Part shown: positions 1 through 9,064 of the stretch, piece by piece
How the letters are laid out: each line of letters opens with the position of its first letter
Numbering within the stretch: position 1 is the first letter of the stretch
Assembly: GCA_016713925.1 (NCBI GenBank)
Contig: JADJOH010000002.1
Location: 62,001-126,000 of the forward strand
Length of the DNA: 64,000 nucleotides
Direction: 5' to 3'
From: Bacteroidota bacterium
Lineage (GTDB): Bacteria; Bacteroidota; Bacteroidia; AKYH767-A; OLB10
Position numbers and translations under genes: made by a program
Notes under the pieces: model-generated
What the model saw: the letters and a program-made list of their open reading frames with translations, nothing else
Told to the model about the DNA's origin: nothing
The model's database searches: none

Positions 1-249
1 AGTAACGATTGCTCCCGCAGCAGCTAATGCGGGCACTTGTTGACCTCCACCGGAAGCCAGCGCCAGCACATTTAGTCCTTTAAGAGGAGGGTACCAGCTC
101 ATCGGAACCGGAATTTTTGGCGTAAGCACTAAATTCAATTTTCCCTGACGGGCCAGTTCAATTTCCTCATCCCCGTAAGGCAATGTCCAGCGGTCGCCTT
201 TACGCACTAAACCATCCCAGGCCTGCTGATTATAGGCAATGATATCCAT
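1..249 (-). CDS. Class I SAM-dependent methyltransferase, N-terminal part (cut by window edge)
   Basis: An open frame of 83 codons starts with ATG at 249 and runs off the left edge, so only the N-terminus is visible. It opens MDIIAYNQQAWD, as many stand-alone methyltransferases do. Near its end it has the glycine-rich SAM-binding motif I (LALASGGGQQ). The start codon abuts the stop of the response regulator gene directly upstream, which suggests co-transcription with the two-component genes. The substrate cannot be told from this fragment. Confidence 0.75.
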   Translation of the reverse strand, partial: MDIIAYNQQAWDGLVRKGDRWTLPYGDEEIELARQGKLNLVLTPKIPVPMSWYPPLKGLNVLALASGGGQQVPALAAAGAIVT

Positions 250-1377
250 TTACAAAAAATTCAATCGTGCCATAAATGTTTCCTTATAGGACTTCCCGAT
301 AGGAATCGTTTTATCGCCAATCAAAACTGTATTTTCATCCAGTACATTTATTTTGTCCAGAGGAATGATATAAGATCTGTGGACGCGCAAAAACTTTGCT
401 ACCGGTAATTTCATTTCGATATCCTTCATGGTAGAATGAATGACAAACTGATCGGAATTGGTCTGAATAATCACGTAATTATCCATTGCTTGAATCCAGG
501 AGATATTATCCAGATACACCTTCACCAGCATTGACCCCTTTTTAACAAAGAAGGAATTCTGAATGATCTGATTATCCAGCAAAGTCACCTGATTTTCTAC
601 ATCCGGCGTTTTCAATTTAGCGGACTGCTTATCAGATATAATCAACGCACATCCTAAAAATTGATCTTTTTCATCATGAATTGAAGATGCAGAAACCACC
701 ACACTCAAACTTGAATTATCTCTTTTAATCAGCACATGACACTCTTTATTTTCAATGGATTCGTTCTTCCTCATTTGCTCCATTAACGTCTCCTTCTTCA
801 ACAACACTCCCCCTTCCGCTTCAATGGAGAACAATGAAAACGCATCCAATCCCATAGCCGTGGCTGTAGAGTACCCCAGCATATTTTCGGCCTTTTCATT
901 CAGATAAGATACTCTTCCCTCGGTGTCCATGACCACGATACATTCTTCTACCATTGCAAGCGCGTTCGCCAGACGGTGTTGACTTTCTCTCACTTCACGA
1001 TCGCGTGAATATTTAAAGAGCGCCATCTCCACTGTCGTTTTCAAATCAGAATCGTTAAAAGGTTTTACTATATAACCATAGGGCTCCGTTACCTTTGCTC
1101 TGTCGAGGGTATCCTGATCCACATAGGAAGTCAGGAAAATAACAGGAATATTATACTTTTCCTTGATATGTTCAGCGATGTGAATTCCATCTTCCTCTCC
1201 CTTCAATTTAATATCGAGAAAAACGAGATCGGGAAGTATCTGTTCCAGTTTTTCATAGGCGGATGCTGCAGAAGATGCCGTAGCCGGAACTTCATAGCCT
1301 AATTTTTCCAGTGATTTCTGAATATCCTTAGCGACGATACTTTCGTCTTCAACTACCAATATTTTAATTTTAGTCAT
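250..1377 (-). CDS. Response regulator with REC, PAS and LytTR DNA-binding domains
   Basis: The receiver domain (about residues 4-120) has the acidic pair E10-D11, phospho-acceptor D55, T83 and K105, so it looks competent for phosphorylation. A PAS domain follows at about 130-255, and a LytTR DNA-binding domain fills about 275-375. The order REC-PAS-LytTR is seen in Bacteroidota; the extra PAS suggests a second input. The gene lies 13 nt downstream of the sensor kinase and directly upstream of a methyltransferase gene, so the kinase is its likely partner. Target promoters are unknown. Confidence 0.9.
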   Translation of the reverse strand: MTKIKILVVEDESIVAKDIQKSLEKLGYEVPATASSAASAYEKLEQILPDLVFLDIKLKGEEDGIHIAEHIKEKYNIPVIFLTSYVDQDTLDRAKVTEPYGYIVKPFNDSDLKTTVEMALFKYSRDREVRESQHRLANALAMVEECIVVMDTEGRVSYLNEKAENMLGYSTATAMGLDAFSLFSIEAEGGVLLKKETLMEQMRKNESIENKECHVLIKRDNSSLSVVVSASSIHDEKDQFLGCALIISDKQSAKLKTPDVENQVTLLDNQIIQNSFFVKKGSMLVKVYLDNISWIQAMDNYVIIQTNSDQFVIHSTMKDIEMKLPVAKFLRVHRSYIIPLDKINVLDENTVLIGDKTIPIGKSYKETFMARLNFL

Positions 1378-1390
1378 TCGGCAGGTTTTG

Positions 1391-4300
1391 TTAACTGATG
1401 CGCTTAAAGTTAATAATATATTTTACTCCTTGTCCGGGACTACTTTCTACTTCCATCTCTCCCTCTAACTGATCGGTCAAAGCTTGAATTAACTGTATCC
1501 CTAATGAATCTGATTTTCCGAGGGCAAACCCTTCGGGCATACCAATACCGTTATCAGCGATCATTAATTTAAACCGATCCGTTACCGGTTGTGCAAGTTC
1601 AATAAGTATCTCTCCCTTACGTTCTGTTTTAAACGCATGTTTTAGTGAATTAGATACAATTTCGTTAATGATCAAGCCACAGGGAACGGCTGTATCAATG
1701 TCCAAAGATATTTTCTCCGCATGTATAATCAAAGAAACCTGTTCGGAAGTAATGCGGAACGATTGCATGAGATTTTCGGCCAGTCGCTTGATATAGTCAT
1801 CAAAATCAATCTTGGAAAGCCCATCGGTTTGATAAAAACGTTCATGGATGAGGGCCATACTTTTGATTCTGTCCTGGCCCTCTTTTAGCGCCTTATATGC
1901 ATTATTATCAGTCACATAGCTGGTTTGTAGATTGAATAAGCTTATGATAATCTGCAAATTATTCTTCACCCGGTGGTGAATTTCTCTCAGCAACAGTCCC
2001 TTTTCTTCCAGGGCTGACCGGATTTGCTCTTCCATATGCTTTCTCAGGGTGATATCGGTATCAATCACCACAATATTCTTCAATTGTCCCTGGTCATTGA
2101 GAATCGGGGTAAGTGTAGAAGAAGCCCAGCGATGCTGACCATTTTTATGGACAATCTCGGATTCATAAATGAATGAACGCCTCATTCTGATACAATCATC
2201 GAGATGGTCAAGGACATCCATATTGGTTGTTAAATCTCTTAAAGTCACTCCCTTCTTATTTCGCACCTCTGACAGTGTAAAACCTGTCATTTTCGAATAA
2301 CCGGTATTGACCCATTCCAGTTCCTGGTGCTCATCAAAAATCATAACGGCATTGTCTGTCTCAGAGGCCACCAACGAAAGTTTGGCCAGTTCGAGGTTCT
2401 TAGACTGAAGTTCGCGTGTTCTGGCTTCCACTTTTCGCTTCAGCAATTCCTGACTTTTACGCAATGACCTTGTCCGGACTTTATAGGCCAGCAATACGGA
2501 TCCGGCACCCACCACCACATACATGAGATAGAAAAAGGGTGTTTTCCAGACAGGGGGTCTGATGGTAAAACTAAAGGTGACCGGTGTACTCCAATCTCTC
2601 CCATTTACGCTGGCCTGTACCTTAAAAATATATGAACCGGGGCCGATATTAGAATAACTGGCAGTACCAATTTTAGACGGTGGCGACCAGTTATCTTCAA
2701 AACCCTCGAGCATATAACGGTATCTGACTTCATCGGGCGCAGTTAAATAAATACCTGTAGTTATAAAACTCAGGTGATTGGAGTTGTGTGGCAGTATCAG
2801 ATCAGCAGGCAAACCGGTTCCGGGATCCACTTTTGCCTTAAATTTTTTCCAGTTGACATTCTCCAAAAACAATTGAATATTACTGATACTTACTAAGGGC
2901 AGGGTAACGGGTAATTCACCTGCATCGGGATTAAAACGAATAGCGCCATTGACGGTGGCGAACCAGAGATTCCCGGAAAGATCCTCACAAGCAGCATTAC
3001 TTTCTACCCCCAGATAGCCATTACTTTTATCATAATGAACAGTACTCAGTTTTCCTTCCTGCAAATACAATCCCCAGTCGATATTGTCGACACCTTCGGA
3101 AGTACCCAGCCATAATTTATTGCGTTTATCGAGATAGTTGAACAATATTTTTTCATTGTTCAACCCCAGTTGCTTGTTAATCATCTTCACCGGGTCGGCC
3201 TGATTCCTGCGGCTATAACGAATGACTCCGAAATCATAAGTACTGAAAAGCAGGTTTCCATTATTATCTTCAATGATTGAAGTAATTGGAGCTTTGGGCA
3301 GGTTATATTCTTCATCAAAACTTACGGCCTTTTCATTTTTCAGATAATACAACCCTTTCAAAGTTCCGATCCAGATTACACCCTGGGAATCCTCGAAAAC
3401 CACCCTCACTTTATCATTAGCAAGCCCTTCACCGACTCCGATTCTCAGCAGTTTTTCTTTATCATAACGATAGATTCCCTTATCCGTTCCGAAGTAATAA
3501 TAGCCTTGCTTATCCTTCAGGAAGGCGTAAATAATCAATTGCTGTAACTCGGGATATGGCAAATCAATTTTTGCCGTTAACTGATTGTACCGGGCCGGGC
3601 CATTCGTTGTTCCAAACCATAAATATCCTTCTTTATCTTTAGAAATACACCAGATCGTATTGCTTCTCAGACCATCCTTCGTCGTAATGCTTTTAAACAC
3701 ACTTCCATCAAAATAATTCACGCCACCCGCCAATGTACCGAACCATATTTTGCCTGAGGAATCGGGAAAAACGGATAAAATATTATTATTGGAAAGGCCA
3801 TCATTGCTATTATAGGTCATAAAACGGTCGCCGTTGTACTTAAAAATGCCATTCCATGTACCCAGCCAGTAGTTTCCCTCTCTGTCTTCAATTACTGATT
3901 TAATAATATTACTATTTACATCCAATCCGGGGCGAAAGGTTTCAAACTTTCCATCCTTCAATTTCGTCAAACCTCCACCATACGTCCCGAACCACCAATG
4001 CCCATTGCGGTCCAGCGTCAGATCCTCCACCCGTTCGTTGGGGACACCATCCGGTTTAGTATAATTCTTAAAAGTACGTCCATCCCATATGCTGATACCT
4101 TCATATGTCCCCATCCAGATCAACCCTTTTTCATCTTCGCGAATGGCATAAACAATATTACTTAGCAATCCATCTTCTACAGACAGGGTTTTGAAATTTT
4201 TTCCATCAAACACCGAGACACCACCAATAGTAGCGATCCAGATCAGTCCCTTTTTATCAGCATAAATATTAAATACATTATTATTAACAAGGCCTTTTGA

Positions 4301-4816
4301 ATTGGTAATATTAAAAAATGTTTTACCATCATATCTGCTGATCCCCTCACTGGTTCCGATCCAGAGGTTTCCTTTATCATCTTCACAAATGGCATTGATA
4401 TTATTGCTCAGCAAGCCATCTTCAATGGAATAATTGGAATAACCTGTTCCTGTATACTTCACCAAACCTTTTCGAATAGTCCCAAACCAGATATTGCCAT
4501 TCCTGTCTTCAAAAATTGTTTTAACGGGATTATTGTACAGCACATTTCCGGGGTCAAAACGCAGAAAATTTTTCCCATCGAAGCGACAGGCGCCATTCAT
4601 GGTACCAATCCAAAGGCGTCCGATTTTATCCTGAATAATTTTATTTACCTGATTACCGGGCAATCCTTCTGAAACCGAGAAATTGGTAGAATTAAAGCGT
4701 TGACCAATAGCCTCATGGCCATGGAAACTTACTAACATTAACAGAATCAGTAGTTTGCAGTAAATTTTCACCGGAAGTGGCAGAAGATGTTTAGGGAGGG
4801 TCAGATCTATTTGCAA
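1391..4816 (-). CDS. Two-component sensor histidine kinase: Reg_prop propeller, Y_Y_Y, PAS, HisKA_2/HATPase
   Basis: A secreted N-terminus is followed by about 14 two-component propeller repeats of the type D..G.lWiGT..G, probably two seven-bladed propellers. A Y_Y_Y domain follows, then one membrane segment at about 757-780, a PAS domain (about 815-925), a HisKA_2 dimerisation/phosphoacceptor region around HH947-948 (EIHHRVKNN) and an HATPase with N-box N1051 and DNGIGMP near 1088. It should sense a periplasmic ligand and phosphorylate the adjacent regulator. The longest frame begins with TTG. An in-frame GTG at 4771 would give a tidier signal peptide (MKIYCKLLILLMLVSF), so the true start is uncertain. 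Unlike many Bacteroidota propeller sensors it has no fused receiver or AraC domain. Confidence 0.9.
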   Translation of the reverse strand: MQIDLTLPKHLLPLPVKIYCKLLILLMLVSFHGHEAIGQRFNSTNFSVSEGLPGNQVNKIIQDKIGRLWIGTMNGACRFDGKNFLRFDPGNVLYNNPVKTIFEDRNGNIWFGTIRKGLVKYTGTGYSNYSIEDGLLSNNINAICEDDKGNLWIGTSEGISRYDGKTFFNITNSKGLVNNNVFNIYADKKGLIWIATIGGVSVFDGKNFKTLSVEDGLLSNIVYAIREDEKGLIWMGTYEGISIWDGRTFKNYTKPDGVPNERVEDLTLDRNGHWWFGTYGGGLTKLKDGKFETFRPGLDVNSNIIKSVIEDREGNYWLGTWNGIFKYNGDRFMTYNSNDGLSNNNILSVFPDSSGKIWFGTLAGGVNYFDGSVFKSITTKDGLRSNTIWCISKDKEGYLWFGTTNGPARYNQLTAKIDLPYPELQQLIIYAFLKDKQGYYYFGTDKGIYRYDKEKLLRIGVGEGLANDKVRVVFEDSQGVIWIGTLKGLYYLKNEKAVSFDEEYNLPKAPITSIIEDNNGNLLFSTYDFGVIRYSRRNQADPVKMINKQLGLNNEKILFNYLDKRNKLWLGTSEGVDNIDWGLYLQEGKLSTVHYDKSNGYLGVESNAACEDLSGNLWFATVNGAIRFNPDAGELPVTLPLVSISNIQLFLENVNWKKFKAKVDPGTGLPADLILPHNSNHLSFITTGIYLTAPDEVRYRYMLEGFEDNWSPPSKIGTASYSNIGPGSYIFKVQASVNGRDWSTPVTFSFTIRPPVWKTPFFYLMYVVVGAGSVLLAYKVRTRSLRKSQELLKRKVEARTRELQSKNLELAKLSLVASETDNAVMIFDEHQELEWVNTGYSKMTGFTLSEVRNKKGVTLRDLTTNMDVLDHLDDCIRMRRSFIYESEIVHKNGQHRWASSTLTPILNDQGQLKNIVVIDTDITLRKHMEEQIRSALEEKGLLLREIHHRVKNNLQIIISLFNLQTSYVTDNNAYKALKEGQDRIKSMALIHERFYQTDGLSKIDFDDYIKRLAENLMQSFRITSEQVSLIIHAEKISLDIDTAVPCGLIINEIVSNSLKHAFKTERKGEILIELAQPVTDRFKLMIADNGIGMPEGFALGKSDSLGIQLIQALTDQLEGEMEVESSPGQGVKYIINFKRIS

Positions 4817-5091
4817 TGTTAGTTAAAAAGCATCGAAAATGTACACTATTCCTACAGTCTGCCGGGTCTAATTTGAATTACAAAAACTTTGAAAAATCCA
4901 ATTTCTAACGACAGAGCAGGAAATGAAAAAAGAAGAAAATCAACCTCATGCGTTGGCAATTAGAATAAAAAGAAGCGATTTAAGGTATTCTTTACCTCTT
5001 AAAAACAGACGTTTACAACCATTAACAATCAATTCGTGAAAAAAAGGGAACATATATGAATTATCTCTTGCAAGTAAAGGTAAAACCTCCC

Positions 5092-5099
5092 TACATTTG
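5092..5099 (+). promoter_or_regulatory. Bacteroidota -7 box (TACATTTG) for the 5155 gene
   Basis: TACATTTG matches TAnnTTTG, with a TTG at 5068-5070, 21 bp upstream, as the -33 element. It lies in the 338-bp region between the divergent kinase and T9SS genes. The rest of that region is AT-rich with no other gene visible. Confidence 0.6.
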
Positions 5100-5154
5100 C
5101 TTAAGTCTTACAATGAATTTAAGGCATTAAAACCATTAACTATATCAAAATACT

Positions 5155-6537
5155 ATGACAAAATTAATTACTAACGGAGTTTGGAAGTATGCCCTGGGTG
5201 TATTTCTGACGGTGACCAGTTTGAGCGCAACAGTTCAGGCGCAAAGTGTCACTATCGTCCCTTCCGGACCGATTGTATGTGCAGGAACCAAGCTTGATGC
5301 TGTGGTTACCGGATTAAATGGCCCTCTTACTTATGCTTGGAATAACGGTGCAACGACTTCTTCTATCTTTATTACTCAAACCGGATTCTACAGAGTTAGT
5401 GTACGTGGATTTGTAAACGGTGTACAGGTTTTGGTTCGCAGTAATTGGGCTCCTTTCCTTGTGATTCCTAATACGAATGCAACGATTAACCCAACAGGAC
5501 CAATCAACCTTTGTCCCGGTCAGACAGCTACATTATTTGGTAGTGGCGGTCAGTTCTTCAGTAATTATTCCTGGAGCACAGGCGCTAATACCAGAAACAT
5601 TACTGTAAGCCAAACCGGCGATTACACATTAACTGTTGCCAATGTATTTGGTTCTTGCAGTACTTCAACATCTGCAACTGTTCATGTTGAAGTATTTGAT
5701 GCAGGATACCAACCTGTTATTACTGCTTTGAGTCCTATTACAGTATGTAAACCCGGTTTTGTAAACCTGGGTGCTGATCCCGGATTCACTTATAACTGGT
5801 CTACAGGTGCTACCACGCAAAACATCAGTGTATTAATGGATGGTCTTCAATTAGGCGCAGTACTTGATACTCTTACTGTATCATTAACTGTTAGTCTTAA
5901 CGGAGGTGCTTGTTCATTTACCAGCCCCGGAATCGTTTTACGTTCTATTCGCCAGCCGAAATTAAATTCTAATTTCTGTGGCAACTTCAATTTAACTCCA
6001 ACGGATAGCATTAAGAGTGATTTAGTGTTAACTTACATCAATGCTCCTGAATATGAGTTCGAATTTGAAGAAACTTCAAATCCCGGTGTAACATTTACAC
6101 ATTTATCCTCTAGTCGCTGGTGTAACCTTGCAAACGTAACTCCTGCTATTCAGGCGAATAAATTCTACAACGTAAGAGTACGTCCGGTAATTGACGGAAC
6201 ACCTTATTGCTATGGAAATTATTGCCAGATCGGTGTAGTTAACACTCCATCTAATGACAATGCCGGTGTTGCTACACGTATGGCGGGTTCATTGGTTTCA
6301 AGTGTATTCCCTAACCCTTCTGCAAGTTCATTCCGCATGGTGTTGCAAGGATTCAATTCCGATCAAAACGTTGATGTACGTATCACTGATATGGCAGGAC
6401 GTACGATTGAGAACTTGATTTATGACACTCAAGCCGGATCAATGGAATTTGGTGAAAACCTGACTGATGGTATTTATTTAGTAAGTGCTCAGCAAGGTGA
6501 CCATACCACTGTTACTCGTATCGTTAAAACTCATTAA
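5155..6537 (+). CDS. Secreted protein with Ig/PKD-like repeats and T9SS type A sorting domain
   Basis: The 460-residue protein begins with a signal peptide ending near AQS at about residue 30. The middle holds repeated beta-sandwich units with the motif Y.WS.GATTQNIxV and conserved Cys residues, as in Ig-like/PKD-like modules of gliding-bacteria adhesins. The last ~80 residues (VFPNPSASSFRM onward, with MAGRTIENL and GIYLVSA) form a T9SS type A sorting domain, so it should be exported by T9SS and held at the surface or released. It has its own promoter and a terminator hairpin after it. The ligand is unknown; an adhesin role is a guess. Confidence 0.85.
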   Translation: MTKLITNGVWKYALGVFLTVTSLSATVQAQSVTIVPSGPIVCAGTKLDAVVTGLNGPLTYAWNNGATTSSIFITQTGFYRVSVRGFVNGVQVLVRSNWAPFLVIPNTNATINPTGPINLCPGQTATLFGSGGQFFSNYSWSTGANTRNITVSQTGDYTLTVANVFGSCSTSTSATVHVEVFDAGYQPVITALSPITVCKPGFVNLGADPGFTYNWSTGATTQNISVLMDGLQLGAVLDTLTVSLTVSLNGGACSFTSPGIVLRSIRQPKLNSNFCGNFNLTPTDSIKSDLVLTYINAPEYEFEFEETSNPGVTFTHLSSSRWCNLANVTPAIQANKFYNVRVRPVIDGTPYCYGNYCQIGVVNTPSNDNAGVATRMAGSLVSSVFPNPSASSFRMVLQGFNSDQNVDVRITDMAGRTIENLIYDTQAGSMEFGENLTDGIYLVSAQQGDHTTVTRIVKTH

Positions 6538-6571
6538 TTAGTACAAACCCTTAATTAACTGCTTGCACAAG

Positions 6572-6593
6572 AAGGCTCCGGAAACGGGGCCTT
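6572..6593 (+). terminator. Stem-loop terminator after the 5155 gene
   Basis: AAGGCTCCG and CGGGGCCTT pair around a GAAA tetraloop, with one G-T pair. Only a weak T-rich tail follows. It sits 35 nt after the stop codon. Confidence 0.65.
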
Positions 6594-6654
6594 ACTTGTT
6601 TATGTATTACCTGAAATCAGGTTGTTTCGCATCTAGGCCATTAACTATTTCATT

Positions 6655-6925
6655 CCGATAATAATTTCGTTCCGTCGTTCGGTATGTCGTTCGGGGTCGT
6701 TCGAATTTCTTCCGTAAATTTTCATCCGATAATAATTTCGTTCCGTACCGGAAAATTGCATTCGGATAAAATGTCTTGGATAATAATTTGCTATCTGATA
6801 ATAATTTCGCTCCTACGGAGCTGTTGGGGTTTTGGATTTGCTATCTGCTATAATAATTTCGCTCCTACGGAGCTACCGATGTTTTGCAACTACGTTGCTA
6901 TAATCATGTCGCTTCTATGGAGCCG
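6655..6925 (+). repeat. Cluster of REP-like short repeats
   Basis: The core GATAATAATTTCG or a close variant occurs at about 6657, 6728, 6797 and 6848. The last two copies continue into the small palindrome GCTCCTACGGAGC (about 6810-6822 and 6861-6873), and a degenerate copy lies near 6902-6922. The ORF across this patch has no recognisable protein features. This looks like a patch of short palindromic intergenic repeats. Confidence 0.7.
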
Positions 6926-6989
6926 GATGGGTTGACTCCAGATCTAAAGATTTAACACCACTGGATCTCTACTTGAAACAAATTAAATC

Positions 6990-7430
6990 TTGAATAAGAT
7001 TATTTTTAGATATTTGATTGTGCCAAGGTCAAATAAAAGAATTACTGTAGTTGCTGCTATCATTTTCAATGAAAACGGTCAATTTTTAATCGCCAGAAAG
7101 AAAAAGGGTAAATCATTAGCGGGTTACTGGGAATTTCCCGGTGGAAAGGTGGAAGAAAATGAAGACACTGCAACCGCTCTTAGGCGTGAAATATTTGAGG
7201 AATTCGAGGTCGAAATTGAACAGCTGAGTCTATATTATGTATATGACTACAGCTATCCGGAAACTGATATTCATTTTCTCATTTATACAGCAGTATATCT
7301 GAATCTTCAGCCTATGATTCCCGTTGATCACGACTTGATATCCTGGATAAGGCCTGAGGAAATTGCCCAATATACATTCGCACCGGGAGATATTCCGGTA
7401 ACGCTATTTATTCTGGAAAACGGCTTTTAA
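6990..7430 (+). CDS. Nudix hydrolase, MutT-like (deoxy)nucleoside triphosphate pyrophosphohydrolase
   Basis: The Nudix box spans about residues 52-74: G52, E58, R66-E67, E70-E71. The usual Gly of REUxEExGU is Glu at 73. The strand TVVAAIIFNENGQFLIARKK before the box and the WEFPGGKVE context match MutT-type enzymes that clean oxidised nucleotides. The first in-frame start is TTG at 6990. GTG at 7020 (MPRSNKRITVV) would give a start more usual for the family, so the N-terminus is unsure. It stands alone after the repeat patch and converges with the next gene. Confidence 0.85.
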   Translation: MNKIIFRYLIVPRSNKRITVVAAIIFNENGQFLIARKKKGKSLAGYWEFPGGKVEENEDTATALRREIFEEFEVEIEQLSLYYVYDYSYPETDIHFLIYTAVYLNLQPMIPVDHDLISWIRPEEIAQYTFAPGDIPVTLFILENGF

Positions 7431-7454
7431 TTGAACTTAAAAAAAGCAGTAGCT

Positions 7455-8882
7455 CTATTCTATTACCAGCTTCTTTATTGTTCTTCCCGCATCCGTAAGT
7501 ACACTTAGTGTGTACATTCCTGAACTAAATGATTTTGCCTCTATATCAGCTTTTAAACCAGTATGGAGTTGCTGGTACACTAAACGTCCGGAGATATCAT
7601 GAATTGAAAGCTGGAATTCTGTAGTATTGATTCCTGATAATTGCACTGTGAAATTTTGATCACCACCCGCAGGATTTGGATAGACACTTAAAGCCACGTT
7701 TCCTGACTGCTCCTGAACGGATGCTGTAATCTGAGAAACATCCAATACAAATAAGCCATTCTGCATATCAGATACGAGTACATTACCACTCGGCAAATAA
7801 GGATATGCGCCCCAGGCCCCTTCGTAAGCCAGACCCGGATACGGACCACCCATAGCGGTCTGATAATGGGTATCGAAATAGCCCACTCTTACCGGTAACA
7901 AGGGATTGCTTACATCATAGACCTGTAAACCATCCTGGTAATAGGCGATATAACAGGTAGTACCTACCATAAATGGATTATGCGGTGTAGGTCCGGGATT
8001 GCTGCTGAATGTTGATTTCATGGTGAGATTAGAGAAATCGGTCACATCCAATACTTTCACGGCAAGACCATTGGGAACTTCATCCATAAAGACCAGTGTA
8101 CTGCCATCTTCCGTTAAAGCACTGCTGTGGTTATACCCTTGCTGAGGATAACTGGTCAGGGAACCTTCCAGACTGAAGTTATTGGACCCTGTATTGTACT
8201 TGAAAATAAATAAACCATCATAAGCACAAGAGGCATAAACGGTATCATTTCTAACAAACATATCGTGCACCTGATTATTATTTAACAAGGATCCATAATC
8301 TGTATTTAATGATCTCAAAAAAGTAGGTAATTCCGGATTTGCCAGACTAAATACTGCCATTGCAGAGGTATTCGCAAATTGTCCGCCTTTGACTATACCG
8401 ACATATAATTTATTCCCGTCAACGAACAAGGTATGCCCTCTTTCGAAAATGGAAGTTCCATCATACACCACCGAAACAGAATCGGGCAGATATTGAAGAT
8501 CTACAATTTGAAAACTATTGGGTGAAGCATCATCACTGATCAGATAGGCATAGTGATCATAGGTTTTGATTTCACGCCAGATGCAGGAATCTCTCTTCCC
8601 TGCCACAAAATCTGAAGTTACAGGCGCAGTCGGATTCGTAACATTCACGAAATAGACACCATTATTTGCACCGATGATGGCATATTCATTTCCGGTACCG
8701 TCATCCCAGCCCCAGATACCGTTGTACCGAATCCCATAGGGGGGAACGTTGGCAGGAACCAATGAATCGTCCCAATTGGAAAGAATAGAAATATTTTGAG
8801 CATCGTAAACGACTTGCGCATTGGCCTGAAGGAAGGAAACTGAAAAAATAAAAGCCATTAATTTTTGTACTGATTTTTTCAT
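7455..8882 (-). CDS. Choice-of-anchor B family protein with LVIVD-type repeats and T9SS sorting domain
   Basis: The 475-residue protein starts with a signal peptide (cut near ANAQ, about 22). Repeats of the kind V.nVTNPtaPv, FQIVDLqyLPDSV and LQVYDVSNPLLPVRVG are LVIVD-like beta-propeller blades, and the opening NISILSNWDD is typical of choice-of-anchor B proteins. The C-terminus (SVYPNPAGGDQNF, ISGRLVYQ, SGMYTLSV) is a T9SS type A sorting domain. It is a surface or secreted protein of unknown substrate and no operon partner is evident. Confidence 0.82.
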   Translation of the reverse strand: MKKSVQKLMAFIFSVSFLQANAQVVYDAQNISILSNWDDSLVPANVPPYGIRYNGIWGWDDGTGNEYAIIGANNGVYFVNVTNPTAPVTSDFVAGKRDSCIWREIKTYDHYAYLISDDASPNSFQIVDLQYLPDSVSVVYDGTSIFERGHTLFVDGNKLYVGIVKGGQFANTSAMAVFSLANPELPTFLRSLNTDYGSLLNNNQVHDMFVRNDTVYASCAYDGLFIFKYNTGSNNFSLEGSLTSYPQQGYNHSSALTEDGSTLVFMDEVPNGLAVKVLDVTDFSNLTMKSTFSSNPGPTPHNPFMVGTTCYIAYYQDGLQVYDVSNPLLPVRVGYFDTHYQTAMGGPYPGLAYEGAWGAYPYLPSGNVLVSDMQNGLFVLDVSQITASVQEQSGNVALSVYPNPAGGDQNFTVQLSGINTTEFQLSIHDISGRLVYQQLHTGLKADIEAKSFSSGMYTLSVLTDAGRTIKKLVIE

Positions 8883-9064
8883 CGGATTTTTTAATTTGAT
8901 GCTAAGATAAAACTTAAATCTGAGCCCTTTGTCGTTTTACTGTAGTTTTTATTTCCACGGACAATACACTACAAAAGAACCGATTGCAACGAGAACCGTC
9001 CTGCAATTCAGCATTGGAAACTGCTTCCTGTTATTAGAGATTATACATCATGAAGCCATTCAAA

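Noticed and set aside
6684..6935. 83-residue open frame on the plus strand
   Set aside because: It runs through the REP-like repeat patch and has no family features.
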